From positions 113,101-177,100 of the forward strand of contig NZ_JYNL01000064.1 of assembly GCF_001044235.1 (NCBI RefSeq): a DNA stretch of 64,000 bases, in the 5' to 3' direction. The stretch is from Mycolicibacterium chlorophenolicum. GTDB lineage: Bacteria > Actinomycetota > Actinomycetes > Mycobacteriales > Mycobacteriaceae. Both the position numbers and the translations under genes were made by a program. Under the pieces are notes generated by a model that ran no database searches, had not been told where the DNA came from, and worked only from the letters and a program-made list of their open reading frames with translations. Of the stretch, positions 15,831 through 24,377 are shown one piece after another. Within the stretch, counting starts at the first letter, position 1; each line of letters starts with the position of its first letter.

Positions 15831-16715
15831 GTGACGATCGCAGGCGGCGCAGGCCGGTTCGCGCCGAGCCCGTCGGCGGATCTGCACATCGGCAACCTGC
15901 GCACCGCGGTGCTGGCCTGGCTGTTCGCCCGCTCCACGGGCCGGCGCTTCCTGATGCGCGTGGAGGACCTCGACGACCGCACCCACACCGACATCGCCGA
16001 CCGCCAACTCGCCGACCTGGCCGCGCTCGGCGTCACCTGGGACGAGCCGGCCACCCGCCAGACCGATCACCCGCAGCGCTACGACACCGTGGTGGACACG
16101 CTGATCGACCGCGGGATGCTGTACGAATGCTATTGCACGAGAAGGGATATCGCGCAGGCGCCGCGCGCTCCCCACGCCCCCGAGGGAGCCTACCCAGGAA
16201 CGTGCCGCGACCTCACCGACACCGAGCGTGCACGACGGCGCGCCGAGACGGGACGCCCGCCGGCCCTGCGCCTGCGCACCGACACGTCGACCCACACCGT
16301 GCACGACGTGCTGCACGGTGACTACACCGGTCTGGTGGACGACTTCGTGGTGCGCCGCGGCGACGGGGTGCCGGCCTACAACCTCGCGGTGGTCGTCGAC
16401 GACGCCGCCTCGGGCATCGACCAGGTGGTGCGCGGCGACGACCTGCTGTCCTCATCGCCGCGCCAGGCGTACCTCGCGCGGCTGCTCGGGCACCCGGAGC
16501 CGATCTATGCGCACGTGCCGCTGGTCCTCAATGCCGACGGCGCACGGCTGGCCAAGCGGGACGGGGCGGTGACCCTGGCCGAGATCGGGGTGGACCGGGC
16601 GCTGGCCCAGATCGCGGACTCGCTGGGGTTCTCCGCGCACACGGTGGAGGGGATGCTGCCGGAATTCGATCCGGCGCGTCTGCCCCGCGGCCCGTGGGTA
16701 TACCTGCCCGGGTGA
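15831..16715 (+). CDS. gluQ: Glutamyl-Q tRNA(Asp) synthetase
   Basis: The 294-residue protein is a shortened glutamyl-tRNA synthetase: FAPSPSADLHIGNLRTAVLA (HIGH-like motif), FLMRVEDLDDR, a zinc-site cysteine pair YECYCTRRD with CRD downstream, and LAKRDGAVTL in place of KMSKR. It lacks the anticodon-binding half, as expected for GluQ-RS, which attaches glutamate to queuosine in tRNA(Asp). It starts 12 bases after the GntR stop. A tgt gene lies 5 kb downstream, which gives this enzyme a plausible substrate. Confidence 0.9.
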   Translation: MTIAGGAGRFAPSPSADLHIGNLRTAVLAWLFARSTGRRFLMRVEDLDDRTHTDIADRQLADLAALGVTWDEPATRQTDHPQRYDTVVDTLIDRGMLYECYCTRRDIAQAPRAPHAPEGAYPGTCRDLTDTERARRRAETGRPPALRLRTDTSTHTVHDVLHGDYTGLVDDFVVRRGDGVPAYNLAVVVDDAASGIDQVVRGDDLLSSSPRQAYLARLLGHPEPIYAHVPLVLNADGARLAKRDGAVTLAEIGVDRALAQIADSLGFSAHTVEGMLPEFDPARLPRGPWVYLPG

Positions 16716-16747
16716 GCAGAACCCTTCTGATCGTCGGCCGGTGTTGC

Positions 16748-16753
16748 TAGCGT
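16748..16753 (+). promoter_or_regulatory. Candidate -10 element for a leaderless transcript
   Basis: TAGCGT at 16748-16753 is followed after seven bases by the GTG at 16761, the spacing expected when transcription begins at the start codon. TTCTGA at 16725-16730 lies 17 bases upstream. Leaderless mRNAs are common in mycobacteria, and this decides between two GTG starts. Confidence 0.4.
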
Positions 16754-16760
16754 GCGGCCG

Positions 16761-18233
16761 GTGCATCGACTACGCCGCACGCTGCCGGCGATCCTCCTCC
16801 TCGCGGCGCTGATCCTCGCCGGCTGCGCCGGCTCCTCCGGCGGGGGTGACACCCCCATCAAATCCGCCGGCGTCCTGCGCGTCGGCACCGAGGGCGTCTA
16901 CTCCCCGTTCTCCTACCACGACGCCGCGACGGGCCAGCTCGTCGGCTACGACGTCGACGTGGCCCGCGCCGTCGCCGACAAGATCGGCGTCACCGTGGAG
17001 TTCGTCGAGACACCGTGGGACTCGATGTTCGCCGCCCTGGAGGCCAACCGGTTCGACGTGGTCGCCAACGAAGTGACGATCAACGACGAGCGCAAGGCCA
17101 AATACGATCTCTCCCAGCCATATTCGATCGGCGAGGGCGTGATCGTCACCCGCGCGGACGACAACTCCATCACCTCGCTGGACGACCTCAAGGGCAAGGT
17201 CGCGGCCGAGAACGCGACCAGCAACTGGTCGGAGGTCGCCCGCAAGGCCGGCGCCCGCGTCGAGTCGGTCGAGGGCTTCACGCAGGCGATCACGCTGCTC
17301 AGCCAGGGCCGCGTCGACGTCGTGATCAACGACAGCATCGCGGTGTACGCCTATCTCGCCGAGACCAAGGACTCCTCGGTCAAGATCGCCGGCACCGTCG
17401 GCGAGAAGAGCGAGCAGGGTTTCGCCGCCCGCAAGGACAGCGGGCTGCTGCCCGAACTGAACGCCGCGCTCGACGAACTGCGCGCCGACGGCACCCTGGC
17501 CCAGATCTCGCAGAAGTACCTCAACGCCAACGCCTCCGGCGCCCCCGAGGCGGCCGGTTCGGCACCGCCGCGATCGACGTGGCAACTGATCGGCGAGAAC
17601 CTCTGGCCGCTGGCCCGGGCCGCGCTGACGATGACGATCCCGCTCACCGTGATCAGCTTCGCGCTCGGACTGGTGATCGCGCTGGCGGTGGCGCTGGCGC
17701 GACTGTCGTCGAACATCGTCGCGAGCAACGTCGCCCGGTTCTACATCTCGGTGATCCGCGGGACGCCGCTGCTGGTGCAGCTGTTCATCGTGTTCTTCGC
17801 GCTGCCGCAGTTCGGGGTGAGGATCGATCCGTTCCCCGCCGCGGTGATCGCGTTCTCGCTCAACGTCGGTGGCTATGCCGCCGAGATCATCCGATCGGCG
17901 ATCCAGAGCATCCCGAAGGGCCAGTGGGAGGCCGCGCAGACCATCGGGCTGGATTACACGGGCACGCTGCGCCGGATCATCCTGCCCCAGGCCGCCCGGG
18001 TGGCCGTGCCGCCGCTGTCGAACACGTTGATCTCGCTGGTCAAAGACACCTCCCTGGCGTCGACGATCCTGGTGACCGAACTCCTGCGACAGGCGCAGAT
18101 CATCGCGGCACCCACGTTCGAGTTCTTCGCCCTGTACGGCACGGCGGCCGTGTACTACTGGGTGATCTGCCTGGTGCTGTCGTTCGGTCAGGCCCGGATC
18201 GAACGCCGACTGGAGAGGTATGTGGCGAAGTGA
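16761..18233 (+). CDS. Amino-acid ABC transporter, fused substrate-binding lipoprotein and permease
   Basis: The 490-residue chain begins with a lipoprotein signal (LLAALILAGCAG) and a family 3 amino-acid-binding domain (about 30-265; VGTEGVYSPFSY, GYDVDVARAVADKIG). It continues into a polar amino-acid permease domain (about 275-490; YISVIRGTPLLVQLFIVFF, the EAAQTIGLDYTGTLRRIILPQA coupling loop by position). This is a GlnH-GlnP fusion in one polypeptide. I chose GTG 16761, supported by a leaderless promoter; a GTG nine bases upstream is possible. The ATPase gene overlaps its stop. Substrate is unknown, probably a polar amino acid. Confidence 0.9.
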   Translation: MHRLRRTLPAILLLAALILAGCAGSSGGGDTPIKSAGVLRVGTEGVYSPFSYHDAATGQLVGYDVDVARAVADKIGVTVEFVETPWDSMFAALEANRFDVVANEVTINDERKAKYDLSQPYSIGEGVIVTRADDNSITSLDDLKGKVAAENATSNWSEVARKAGARVESVEGFTQAITLLSQGRVDVVINDSIAVYAYLAETKDSSVKIAGTVGEKSEQGFAARKDSGLLPELNAALDELRADGTLAQISQKYLNANASGAPEAAGSAPPRSTWQLIGENLWPLARAALTMTIPLTVISFALGLVIALAVALARLSSNIVASNVARFYISVIRGTPLLVQLFIVFFALPQFGVRIDPFPAAVIAFSLNVGGYAAEIIRSAIQSIPKGQWEAAQTIGLDYTGTLRRIILPQAARVAVPPLSNTLISLVKDTSLASTILVTELLRQAQIIAAPTFEFFALYGTAAVYYWVICLVLSFGQARIERRLERYVAK

Positions 18234-19009
18234 CCGAGCAGCCCACCCCTGACCACCCCGAGAACCGGATCGTCGCCGACGGCGTGCGCAAGTCCTTCGG
18301 GCCGCTCGAGGTGCTCAAGGGCGTCTCGTTCACCGTGCCCCGCGGCTCGGCGACCACGATCATCGGTCCGTCCGGGTCGGGGAAGACCACGCTGCTGCGG
18401 GCATTGAACGCCCTCGACACCCCCGATGCGGGCGTCATCGCGGTCGGTGACGTCGAGATCGACTTCTCCGGCCCCGTCACCAAGGATCAGCTCCGGCGAT
18501 ACCGGGCGCAGAGCGGCTTCGTGTTCCAGTCGCACAACCTGTTCCCGCACAAGACGGTCCTGCAGAACGTCACCGAAGGACCGGTGATCGCCCAGAAGCG
18601 GCCCCGCGAGGAGGCCGAGGCCGAGGCGGCGCAGCTGCTCGAACAGGTCGGGCTGGCCGACAAGCGGGACCAGTACCCGTTCCAGCTGTCCGGCGGCCAG
18701 CAGCAGCGCGTCGGCATCGCCCGCGCGCTGGCGATGAGACCGAAGGTGGTCCTGTTCGACGAACCGACCTCCGCGCTGGACCCCGAGCTGGTCGGTGAGG
18801 TCCTCGCCGTCATCCGCGATCTGGCCGTCGAGGGCTGGACCCTGGTGATCGTCACCCACGAGATCCAGTTCGCCCGGGGCGTTTCCGACCAGGTGCTGTT
18901 CACCGACCAGGGGGTGATCCTCGAGCAGGGCCCGCCCGCAGCGGTGATCGGCGATCCGCAGCACGAGCGCACCCGGCAGTTCCTGCAGAGAATTCTCAAC
19001 CCGCTGTAG
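18230..19009 (+). CDS. Amino-acid ABC transporter ATP-binding protein
   Basis: The 259-residue ATPase has Walker A GPSGSGKTT, the signature LSGGQQQRVGIARAL, Walker B VVLFDEPTSALDP and the switch histidine in VTHE. It matches the GlnQ/polar amino-acid group. Its GTG overlaps the TGA of the fused binding/permease gene (GTGA), so the two form one importer. An amine oxidase follows 25 bases later and may use the imported compound. Confidence 0.93.
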   Translation: MTEQPTPDHPENRIVADGVRKSFGPLEVLKGVSFTVPRGSATTIIGPSGSGKTTLLRALNALDTPDAGVIAVGDVEIDFSGPVTKDQLRRYRAQSGFVFQSHNLFPHKTVLQNVTEGPVIAQKRPREEAEAEAAQLLEQVGLADKRDQYPFQLSGGQQQRVGIARALAMRPKVVLFDEPTSALDPELVGEVLAVIRDLAVEGWTLVIVTHEIQFARGVSDQVLFTDQGVILEQGPPAAVIGDPQHERTRQFLQRILNPL

Positions 19010-19034
19010 CGGGCCCCGTGAGAGGGTGTGCTGC

Positions 19035-20396
19035 ATGGCAGCACACGAGGCGGACGTCATCATCGTCGGTGCCGGCATCTCCGGGCTGATCGCGGCCCGC
19101 ACCGTCCTCGCGGCGGGTCTGACCCCGCTGATCCTGGAAGCCGACGAGCGGGTGGGCGGGCGGATCCTCACCGAGGAGGTGCTGCCCGGCCTGCCCGTCG
19201 AGATCGGTGCCCAGTGGATCGGCGACACCCATCATCGGATGTTCGCGCTGGCAGACGAACTCGGCGTCGAGACCTACCCGCAGTACGACGAGGGCGAGAC
19301 GTCCTACGAGCTGGCCGGGGCGCCGGTGCTGCGGCAGAACGACTTTCACCGCCGCTTCGGCAACGAGCTGACCGAGCTCACGAAGGTGCTGCGACTGCTC
19401 GACGAACTCGCGGCCGAGGTACCGCCGGAGGCGCCGTGGCGGGCGCCGCGCGCCGAGGAGTGGGACGCGATCACGGCGGGCGCCTGGTACGACGGGCAGG
19501 GCCTGTCCCCGGTCGCCCGGACGCTGCTCGAGATCTGCACCGTGGGGATCCTCGCGGTGCCGACCGTCGAGGTGTCGTTCCTGCACCTGCTGTTCACGAT
19601 CCAGACATGCGGCGTCACGGCCGAACTGTTCGCCGAGTCCGAGGGCGGCGCGCAGACCACCCGCTTCGTCGGCGGCACCGCCGAGATCCCGAACCGGTTG
19701 GCGGCGCTGGTCGAAAGCCATCTGGTTCTCGACGCGCCCGTGCAGGAGATCGAGCACACCGCCGACAGCGTGACCGTGCGGTGCCGCGGCGGGCGGGTCG
19801 CCCGCGGGCGGCGCGTCATCGTCGCGATCTCCCCGATGCTGGCCGGGCGCATCATGTACGACCCGCCGCTGTCCGGCTACCGCGACCAGCTCACCCAGCG
19901 GATGCCGAACTCCGCGGCGATGAAGGCGTTCTTCGTCTACGACGAACCCTTCTGGCGGACAGACGGTTTGAACGGGCAGCTGATCTCCGACGTCGGTCCC
20001 GCCCGGATGTCCAACGACACCTGCCTGCCCGGTGACGACCACGGGGTGATCCTGATGTTCCTCGAGGGCGAGCAGGCGCGCACCCACGGCCACTGGTCGC
20101 AGGAGGAGCGGCGGGCCGCGCTCACCGCGGAACTGGTACGCCACTACGGGGACAAGGCCGCCCGTCCGGTGGCCTACGTCGACGGCGAGTGGGGCAGCCG
20201 TCAATGGACCCGCGGCTGCTACAACGCGAACTGCGGGCCGCTGGTGTGGACGACCTACGGATCCGCCCTCGCCGAACCCATCGGCGTCATCCACTGGGCG
20301 TCCACCGACACCGCGACGCAGTGGAGCGCCTACATGGAGGGTGCGGTCGAGGCCGGTGAGCGCGCCGCCCGGGAAGTGATCGAGGCGCTGAGCTAG
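19035..20396 (+). CDS. Flavin monoamine oxidase
   Basis: The 453-residue protein starts with a dinucleotide-binding motif (DVIIVGAGISGLIAA), has the GG doublet in ADERVGGRILTEE and ends with a second FAD contact near PIGVIHWASTDTATQWSAYMEG (about 20 residues, residues 420-440). This is the MAO/putrescine oxidase family, which oxidises primary amines to aldehydes with release of ammonia and peroxide. It probably belongs with the ABC importer upstream. The ATG at 19035 is preferred over a GTG nine bases earlier. The exact amine is unknown. Confidence 0.85.
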   Translation: MAAHEADVIIVGAGISGLIAARTVLAAGLTPLILEADERVGGRILTEEVLPGLPVEIGAQWIGDTHHRMFALADELGVETYPQYDEGETSYELAGAPVLRQNDFHRRFGNELTELTKVLRLLDELAAEVPPEAPWRAPRAEEWDAITAGAWYDGQGLSPVARTLLEICTVGILAVPTVEVSFLHLLFTIQTCGVTAELFAESEGGAQTTRFVGGTAEIPNRLAALVESHLVLDAPVQEIEHTADSVTVRCRGGRVARGRRVIVAISPMLAGRIMYDPPLSGYRDQLTQRMPNSAAMKAFFVYDEPFWRTDGLNGQLISDVGPARMSNDTCLPGDDHGVILMFLEGEQARTHGHWSQEERRAALTAELVRHYGDKAARPVAYVDGEWGSRQWTRGCYNANCGPLVWTTYGSALAEPIGVIHWASTDTATQWSAYMEGAVEAGERAAREVIEALS

Positions 20397-20402
20397 CCTG
20401 CG

Positions 20403-21617
20403 TCACAACGTGATCGGCAACTCCGTCATGCCCCGCAGCGTGACGTTGGGCTTGTAGCCGGGGTCGGCCGCCAGGCTCGCGCCGGGAAAGCGCGCCGTCA
20501 ACGCGGTCAGCGCCGCGGTGGCCTCCAGCCGGGCCAGCGGCGCGCCGATGCAGAAGTGCGGCCCCTTGCCGAACCCGAGGTGGCGGATCGCCGGCCGGTC
20601 CGGGTCGAACTCATCGGGCCGCTCGACCGTCTCGGGATCGCGATGGGCGGCGGCCAGCAGCAGCAACATGTTGTCCCCCTGCGGAATTCGCACACCACCG
20701 ATCGTCATGTCCTCCCCCGCGACGCGGCCGATCAGCTGCACCGGCGGGTCGTGGCGCAACGTCTCCTCGATCACCACGGCGGCGCGGCCGGGGTCGGCGG
20801 CCAGCGCCGCCCACTGGGCGGGGTGGCGCAGCAGCGCCAGGATCGCGTTGGCGATGAGGTTGACCGTGGTCTCGTGGCCGGCGACCAGCAGCAGGTTGCA
20901 CGTCGCGACGATCTCGTCCTCGGTCAGGACGTCCCCGGACTCCTCCACACCGATCAGGGCCGACATCAGGTCCTCGCCCGGCTCGCGTCGTCGGCGGGCG
21001 ATCAGCTCGCGCAGGTAGTCCCGCAGCCACAGACCGGCCTGCAGCCGTTTCTCGACGCCGTCGCCGGCCGCCCCGGTGATGGTGAGGAACGGGTCGAGCG
21101 ACTGGGCGAGCAGTCCCGACGCCGCGCGGAAGCGGGGTTCGTCCTCGACCGGCACACCGAGCAGACGGCAGATCACCGCGACGGGTAGCGGGTAGGCCAA
21201 CCCGCTGATCGCGTCGAACGGGCTCGCCGCCTCGTCGAGCAGGGTGTCCACCAGCCCGGCGATGTCGGGTTCGAGCGCCTTGACCACCTTCGGGACGAAC
21301 GCCTTGCTCACCAGGCGGCGCAACCGGGTGTGGTCGGGCGGGTCGAGGAACAGGAAGCCGGGCGGCCCGAGCGGGCGGGGCGCGGCGCCCTGGGCGATCG
21401 CCCGCTGCGCGACCGTGGACTTGAGCCGGTCGCTGCAGGCCGCCGGATGGCGCAGCACCTCGTCGCAGTCGGCGTAGGAGGAGAACACCGTCAGGTTGTT
21501 GTCGGGCAGCTGCAGCGGGCCGCGCTCCCGGATCGCGCCGTACAGCGGGTACGGATCGGCGCGGTGGGCCGGATCGAGCAGCTGCATCAGCAGTGCCTGC
21601 GCCGTCGCGGTGGTCAT
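20403..21617 (-). CDS. Cytochrome P450
   Basis: The 404-residue P450 has the I-helix oxygen motif VAGHETTVN, the K-helix ExxR in EETLRHDPP and the heme cysteine in GFGKGPHFCIGAPLARLEA. The opening region ALLMQLLDPAHRADPYPLY is typical of soluble actinobacterial P450s. The ATG at 21617 lies four bases after the tgt stop, so they are co-transcribed, although the AGGGAG immediately before the ATG leaves no spacer. No ferredoxin gene is adjacent. Substrate unknown; I do not assign a CYP family. Confidence 0.9.
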   Translation of the reverse strand: MTTATAQALLMQLLDPAHRADPYPLYGAIRERGPLQLPDNNLTVFSSYADCDEVLRHPAACSDRLKSTVAQRAIAQGAAPRPLGPPGFLFLDPPDHTRLRRLVSKAFVPKVVKALEPDIAGLVDTLLDEAASPFDAISGLAYPLPVAVICRLLGVPVEDEPRFRAASGLLAQSLDPFLTITGAAGDGVEKRLQAGLWLRDYLRELIARRRREPGEDLMSALIGVEESGDVLTEDEIVATCNLLLVAGHETTVNLIANAILALLRHPAQWAALAADPGRAAVVIEETLRHDPPVQLIGRVAGEDMTIGGVRIPQGDNMLLLLAAAHRDPETVERPDEFDPDRPAIRHLGFGKGPHFCIGAPLARLEATAALTALTARFPGASLAADPGYKPNVTLRGMTELPITL

Positions 21618-21621
21618 CTCC

Positions 21622-22893
21622 CTATTGTGCGGAGGATGGTGCGGAGGTCGCCTCGGAGACACCGTAGTACCGGCCCAGCACGTGGTCGCGCAGGTCGTCG
21701 AACCGGCCGGCGAGGATCGCCGCGCGGATGTCGTCGACGAGACGGACGACGAAGCGCTCGTTGTGGATCGTGGCCAGCGTCGAGGCCAGGATCTCCTTGG
21801 CCTTGAACAGATGGTGCAGGTAGGCGCGGGTGTAGTGGGCGCAGGTGTAGCAGTCGCACTCGGGGTCGATCGGGGTGAAGTCCCGGCGGTAGCGCGATCC
21901 GGTGATGTTGAACCGGCCGGTGTGGGTGTACACCGCGGCGTTGCGCGCCACCCGCGACGGCGACACGCAGTCGAAGGTGTCCGCGCCCGCGGCGACGGCG
22001 GCGAACAGATCGTCGGGCTCGCTGATGCCCAGCAGGTGGCGCGGTTTGTCGGCGGGCAGCTCGCTGCTGACCCAGCCGACGATGGTGGCCAGGTTCTGCT
22101 TCTCCAGCGCGCCCCCGATGCCGTAGCCGTCGAAGCCGTTCCCGTGCGCGTCGACGATCTCGGTCAGGCCGCGCGCGGCCTGCCGCCGCAGGTCCTCGTA
22201 CTGGGCGCCCTGCACCACCCCGAACAGCGCCTGTGCCGGCCTGTCCGGCCGCAGCGCGGCGAGCCGGCGGTGCTCGGCCAGGCAGCGCACCGCCCACTCG
22301 TGGGTGCGCTGCACCGACCTCTCCTGGTAGCCGCGGGTGTTCACCAGCGTGGTGAGCTCGTCGAACGCGAAGATGATGTCGGCACCGAGTTGATGCTGGA
22401 TCCCGATCGACACCTCGGGGGTGAACCGGTGCGTCGACCCGTTCAGATGCGACCGGAACGTCACCCCGTCGTCGTCGACATGAGCGAGCCGCTCCTTGCC
22501 GTCGGCGATGACGTCGTCGGCCTGCACCCGGGCGGTGTCCATCGCCAGCACCTTCTTGAACCCGACGCCCAGCGACATCACCTGGAATCCGCCGCTGTCG
22601 GTGAAGGTGGGCCCCGGCCAGTTCATGAACGCGCCCAGCCCGCCGGCCTCCTCGACGATGTCGGGCCCGGGCTGCAGGTAGAGGTGATAGGCGTTCGCCA
22701 GGATGGCTTGTGCACCAAGCTGTTTCATGGAATCCGGCAGTACCGCCTTGACGGTGGCCTGGGTGCCGACCGCGATGAACGCCGGGGTGGCGATGTCCCC
22801 GTGCGGCGTGTTGATCACACCGGCGCGGCCCAGGCTCCCGGGCAGCTCTGCCTCCACTCGAAAGAACGGATCGCTGATATCGGGGGCCGCCAC
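21622..22893 (-). CDS. tgt: tRNA-guanine transglycosylase, divergent substrate loop
   Basis: The 423-residue protein exchanges guanine 34 of certain tRNAs for a 7-deazaguanine base. Seen are TFTDSGGFQVMSLG (about 97-109), the nucleophile region TFDCVSPSR (Asp308) and the zinc site ECDCYTCAHYTRAYLHHL. In the base-binding loop, where preQ1-type bacterial Tgt reads GGLAVGE, this protein reads GGALEKQ (about 260-266). I chose the GTG at 22893, which leaves 18 bases to the divergent lipoprotein start; upstream codons look non-coding. It probably works with gluQ. Substrate base uncertain. Confidence 0.88.
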   Translation of the reverse strand: MAAPDISDPFFRVEAELPGSLGRAGVINTPHGDIATPAFIAVGTQATVKAVLPDSMKQLGAQAILANAYHLYLQPGPDIVEEAGGLGAFMNWPGPTFTDSGGFQVMSLGVGFKKVLAMDTARVQADDVIADGKERLAHVDDDGVTFRSHLNGSTHRFTPEVSIGIQHQLGADIIFAFDELTTLVNTRGYQERSVQRTHEWAVRCLAEHRRLAALRPDRPAQALFGVVQGAQYEDLRRQAARGLTEIVDAHGNGFDGYGIGGALEKQNLATIVGWVSSELPADKPRHLLGISEPDDLFAAVAAGADTFDCVSPSRVARNAAVYTHTGRFNITGSRYRRDFTPIDPECDCYTCAHYTRAYLHHLFKAKEILASTLATIHNERFVVRLVDDIRAAILAGRFDDLRDHVLGRYYGVSEATSAPSSAQ

Positions 22894-22911
22894 GTCGTAG
22901 ATTCTCCCATT

Positions 22912-23358
22912 GTGATGATCCGACGAGCCTCGGCCGCCATGGTGGGCGCAGCAGCCCTCGCGGCGGTGGCCGGCTGTTCGTCGTCGCCGCCGGACTATCG
23001 ACCGCCGGCCGACCAACTCGTGGCGGGCACCGCGCAGGTGACCGTCAACGGTCAGGACGTCGGCACCACCGAAGCCGTGCAGTGCACACCCGCGGGCACG
23101 ATGATGACGATCAGCACCGGCGACGCCGGCAGCGGCGTCTCGGCCGTGGTGTCGAACGCCGACGCGCTGACGGTGCGCGCGGTCGGGATCCGCGACCTCG
23201 GCGGGTTCACCGGCAGCTACAACGAAGGGCTCGGCGGGAAGGCTGCGGTGACGATGAGCGGCCGCACCTACGACATCACGGGCACCGCGGACGGTTTCGC
23301 CACCGACAACCCGAGCTTCCGCACGTCGGGCACCTTCGCGATCAGGGTGTCCTGCTGA
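22912..23358 (+). CDS. LpqH-family lipoprotein
   Basis: The 148-residue protein has a signal peptide ending in the lipobox AVAGC and an LpqH-like body (VTVNGQDVGTTEAVQC, a central glycine-rich strand region, YDITGTADGFATDNP, closing FAIRVSC). The two body cysteines match the conserved pair of the mycobacterial 19-kDa antigen family. GTG 22912 or ATG 22915 can serve as start. It ends convergent with the dehalogenase, overlapping it by 17 bases. Surface lipoprotein, role unknown. Confidence 0.85.
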   Translation: MMIRRASAAMVGAAALAAVAGCSSSPPDYRPPADQLVAGTAQVTVNGQDVGTTEAVQCTPAGTMMTISTGDAGSGVSAVVSNADALTVRAVGIRDLGGFTGSYNEGLGGKAAVTMSGRTYDITGTADGFATDNPSFRTSGTFAIRVSC

Positions 23359-24253
23359 GGAACGCGACGATCGCCGCCGCGAGTTCCTCGCCGGCGTCCT
23401 CCTGGAGGAAGTGACCGGCCTCGCCGATCACCGGGTGCTCCACCCCGGCCGCGCCGGGCAGTGCCGCGGAGAAGATCGGCGCCATCGCGCCGGTGATCGG
23501 GTCGCCGTCGCTGAACGCCACCAGCACCGGCGTCGTCCTGCCGGTCAGCGCCTTCCACGCCGCGCGGTTGGCCTCCGAGGCCGGATCGTCGGGGGTGGTG
23601 GGGACCAGCAGGGGCATCGCCCGCGGACCGGCCAGATAGGTCGGGTCGGGGAACGGTGCGTCGTAGGCCGCGCACACGGTGTCGTCGACCGGGCGCACGC
23701 AGCCGGCGCGAAGGTAGTCGCTGACACGCAACTGCGGGTTCGCCTCCACCGACCGCCGGAAGTTCCACCAGACCTCGGGCATCGGGTGGTCGCCGGTCGG
23801 CAGCCCCGTGTTGGCGACGACGATGCGCGCGAACACGTCCGGGTTCTCGGCGGCCACGCGCAGCCCGATCAGCCCGCCCCAGTCCTGGCCCACCAGCGTG
23901 GCGCCCCGCAGCCCGAGTACGTCGACGACGAGAGCGCGGATCCACCCGACGTGGCGGGCGTAGCTGTGGTCCTCGACCTCGGTGGGCTTGTCGGACCGGC
24001 CGAAGCCGACGAGGTCGGGGCAGACGACGCGGTGCCCGGCCGCGGCGAGGATCGGGATCATCCGTCGGTACAGGTAGGACCACGTCGGCTCGCCGTGCAA
24101 CATCAGCACCGGGTCGCCGTCGGCGGGCCCGTCCTCCACCCATGCGATGCGCAGGGTGGCGCCGTCACCGTCGGGGATGTCGGCGTAGCGCGGCGGGTAG
24201 CCGAAGCCGGGCAGATCGGCGAAGCGGTCCTCCGGTGTTCGCAACGTCTTCAT
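23342..24253 (-). CDS. Haloalkane dehalogenase
   Basis: The 303-residue alpha/beta hydrolase has the HLD oxyanion region HGEPTWSYLYRRM and the nucleophile elbow GQDWGG (Asp124, with the halide-binding Trp125). The catalytic His lies in EAGHFLQED, and the cap includes APFPDPTY. These enzymes replace a halogen on haloalkanes by hydroxyl. It resembles DhmA/DmbB proteins of mycobacteria. I chose the ATG at 24253 with GGAAGG eight bases upstream; a GTG nine bases earlier overlaps that site. It lies between two LpqH-family genes. Natural substrate unknown. Confidence 0.9.
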   Translation of the reverse strand: MKTLRTPEDRFADLPGFGYPPRYADIPDGDGATLRIAWVEDGPADGDPVLMLHGEPTWSYLYRRMIPILAAAGHRVVCPDLVGFGRSDKPTEVEDHSYARHVGWIRALVVDVLGLRGATLVGQDWGGLIGLRVAAENPDVFARIVVANTGLPTGDHPMPEVWWNFRRSVEANPQLRVSDYLRAGCVRPVDDTVCAAYDAPFPDPTYLAGPRAMPLLVPTTPDDPASEANRAAWKALTGRTTPVLVAFSDGDPITGAMAPIFSAALPGAAGVEHPVIGEAGHFLQEDAGEELAAAIVAFLSRTP

Positions 24254-24330
24254 CTCAGCCACCTTCCGCGCTCGTCACATTTTCGTAATTTGGCTAACCC
24301 GGGCGAGGGCGCCACCCATACTGCTGGAGA

Positions 24331-24354
24331 TGATCCGCCGGTGTTGACGGATCA
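24331..24354. promoter_or_regulatory. 7-bp inverted repeat in the lpqH leader
   Basis: TGATCCG (24331-24337) and CGGATCA (24348-24354) form exact arms around ten bases, ending 10 bases before the ribosome-binding site of lpqH. It could be an operator or a leader hairpin. No further support. Confidence 0.3.
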
Positions 24355-24377
24355 CACGACACAAAAGGAGAACCGTG

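Noticed and set aside
17015..18229. Long upstream extension of the amino-acid ABC ATPase
   Set aside because: It is a shifted-frame shadow of the fused binding-protein/permease gene; the ATPase starts at the overlapping GTG 18230.
21496..22911. Long plus-strand extension upstream of the LpqH-like lipoprotein
   Set aside because: The frame is open but lies antisense to tgt; the lipoprotein clearly begins with its signal peptide near 22912.
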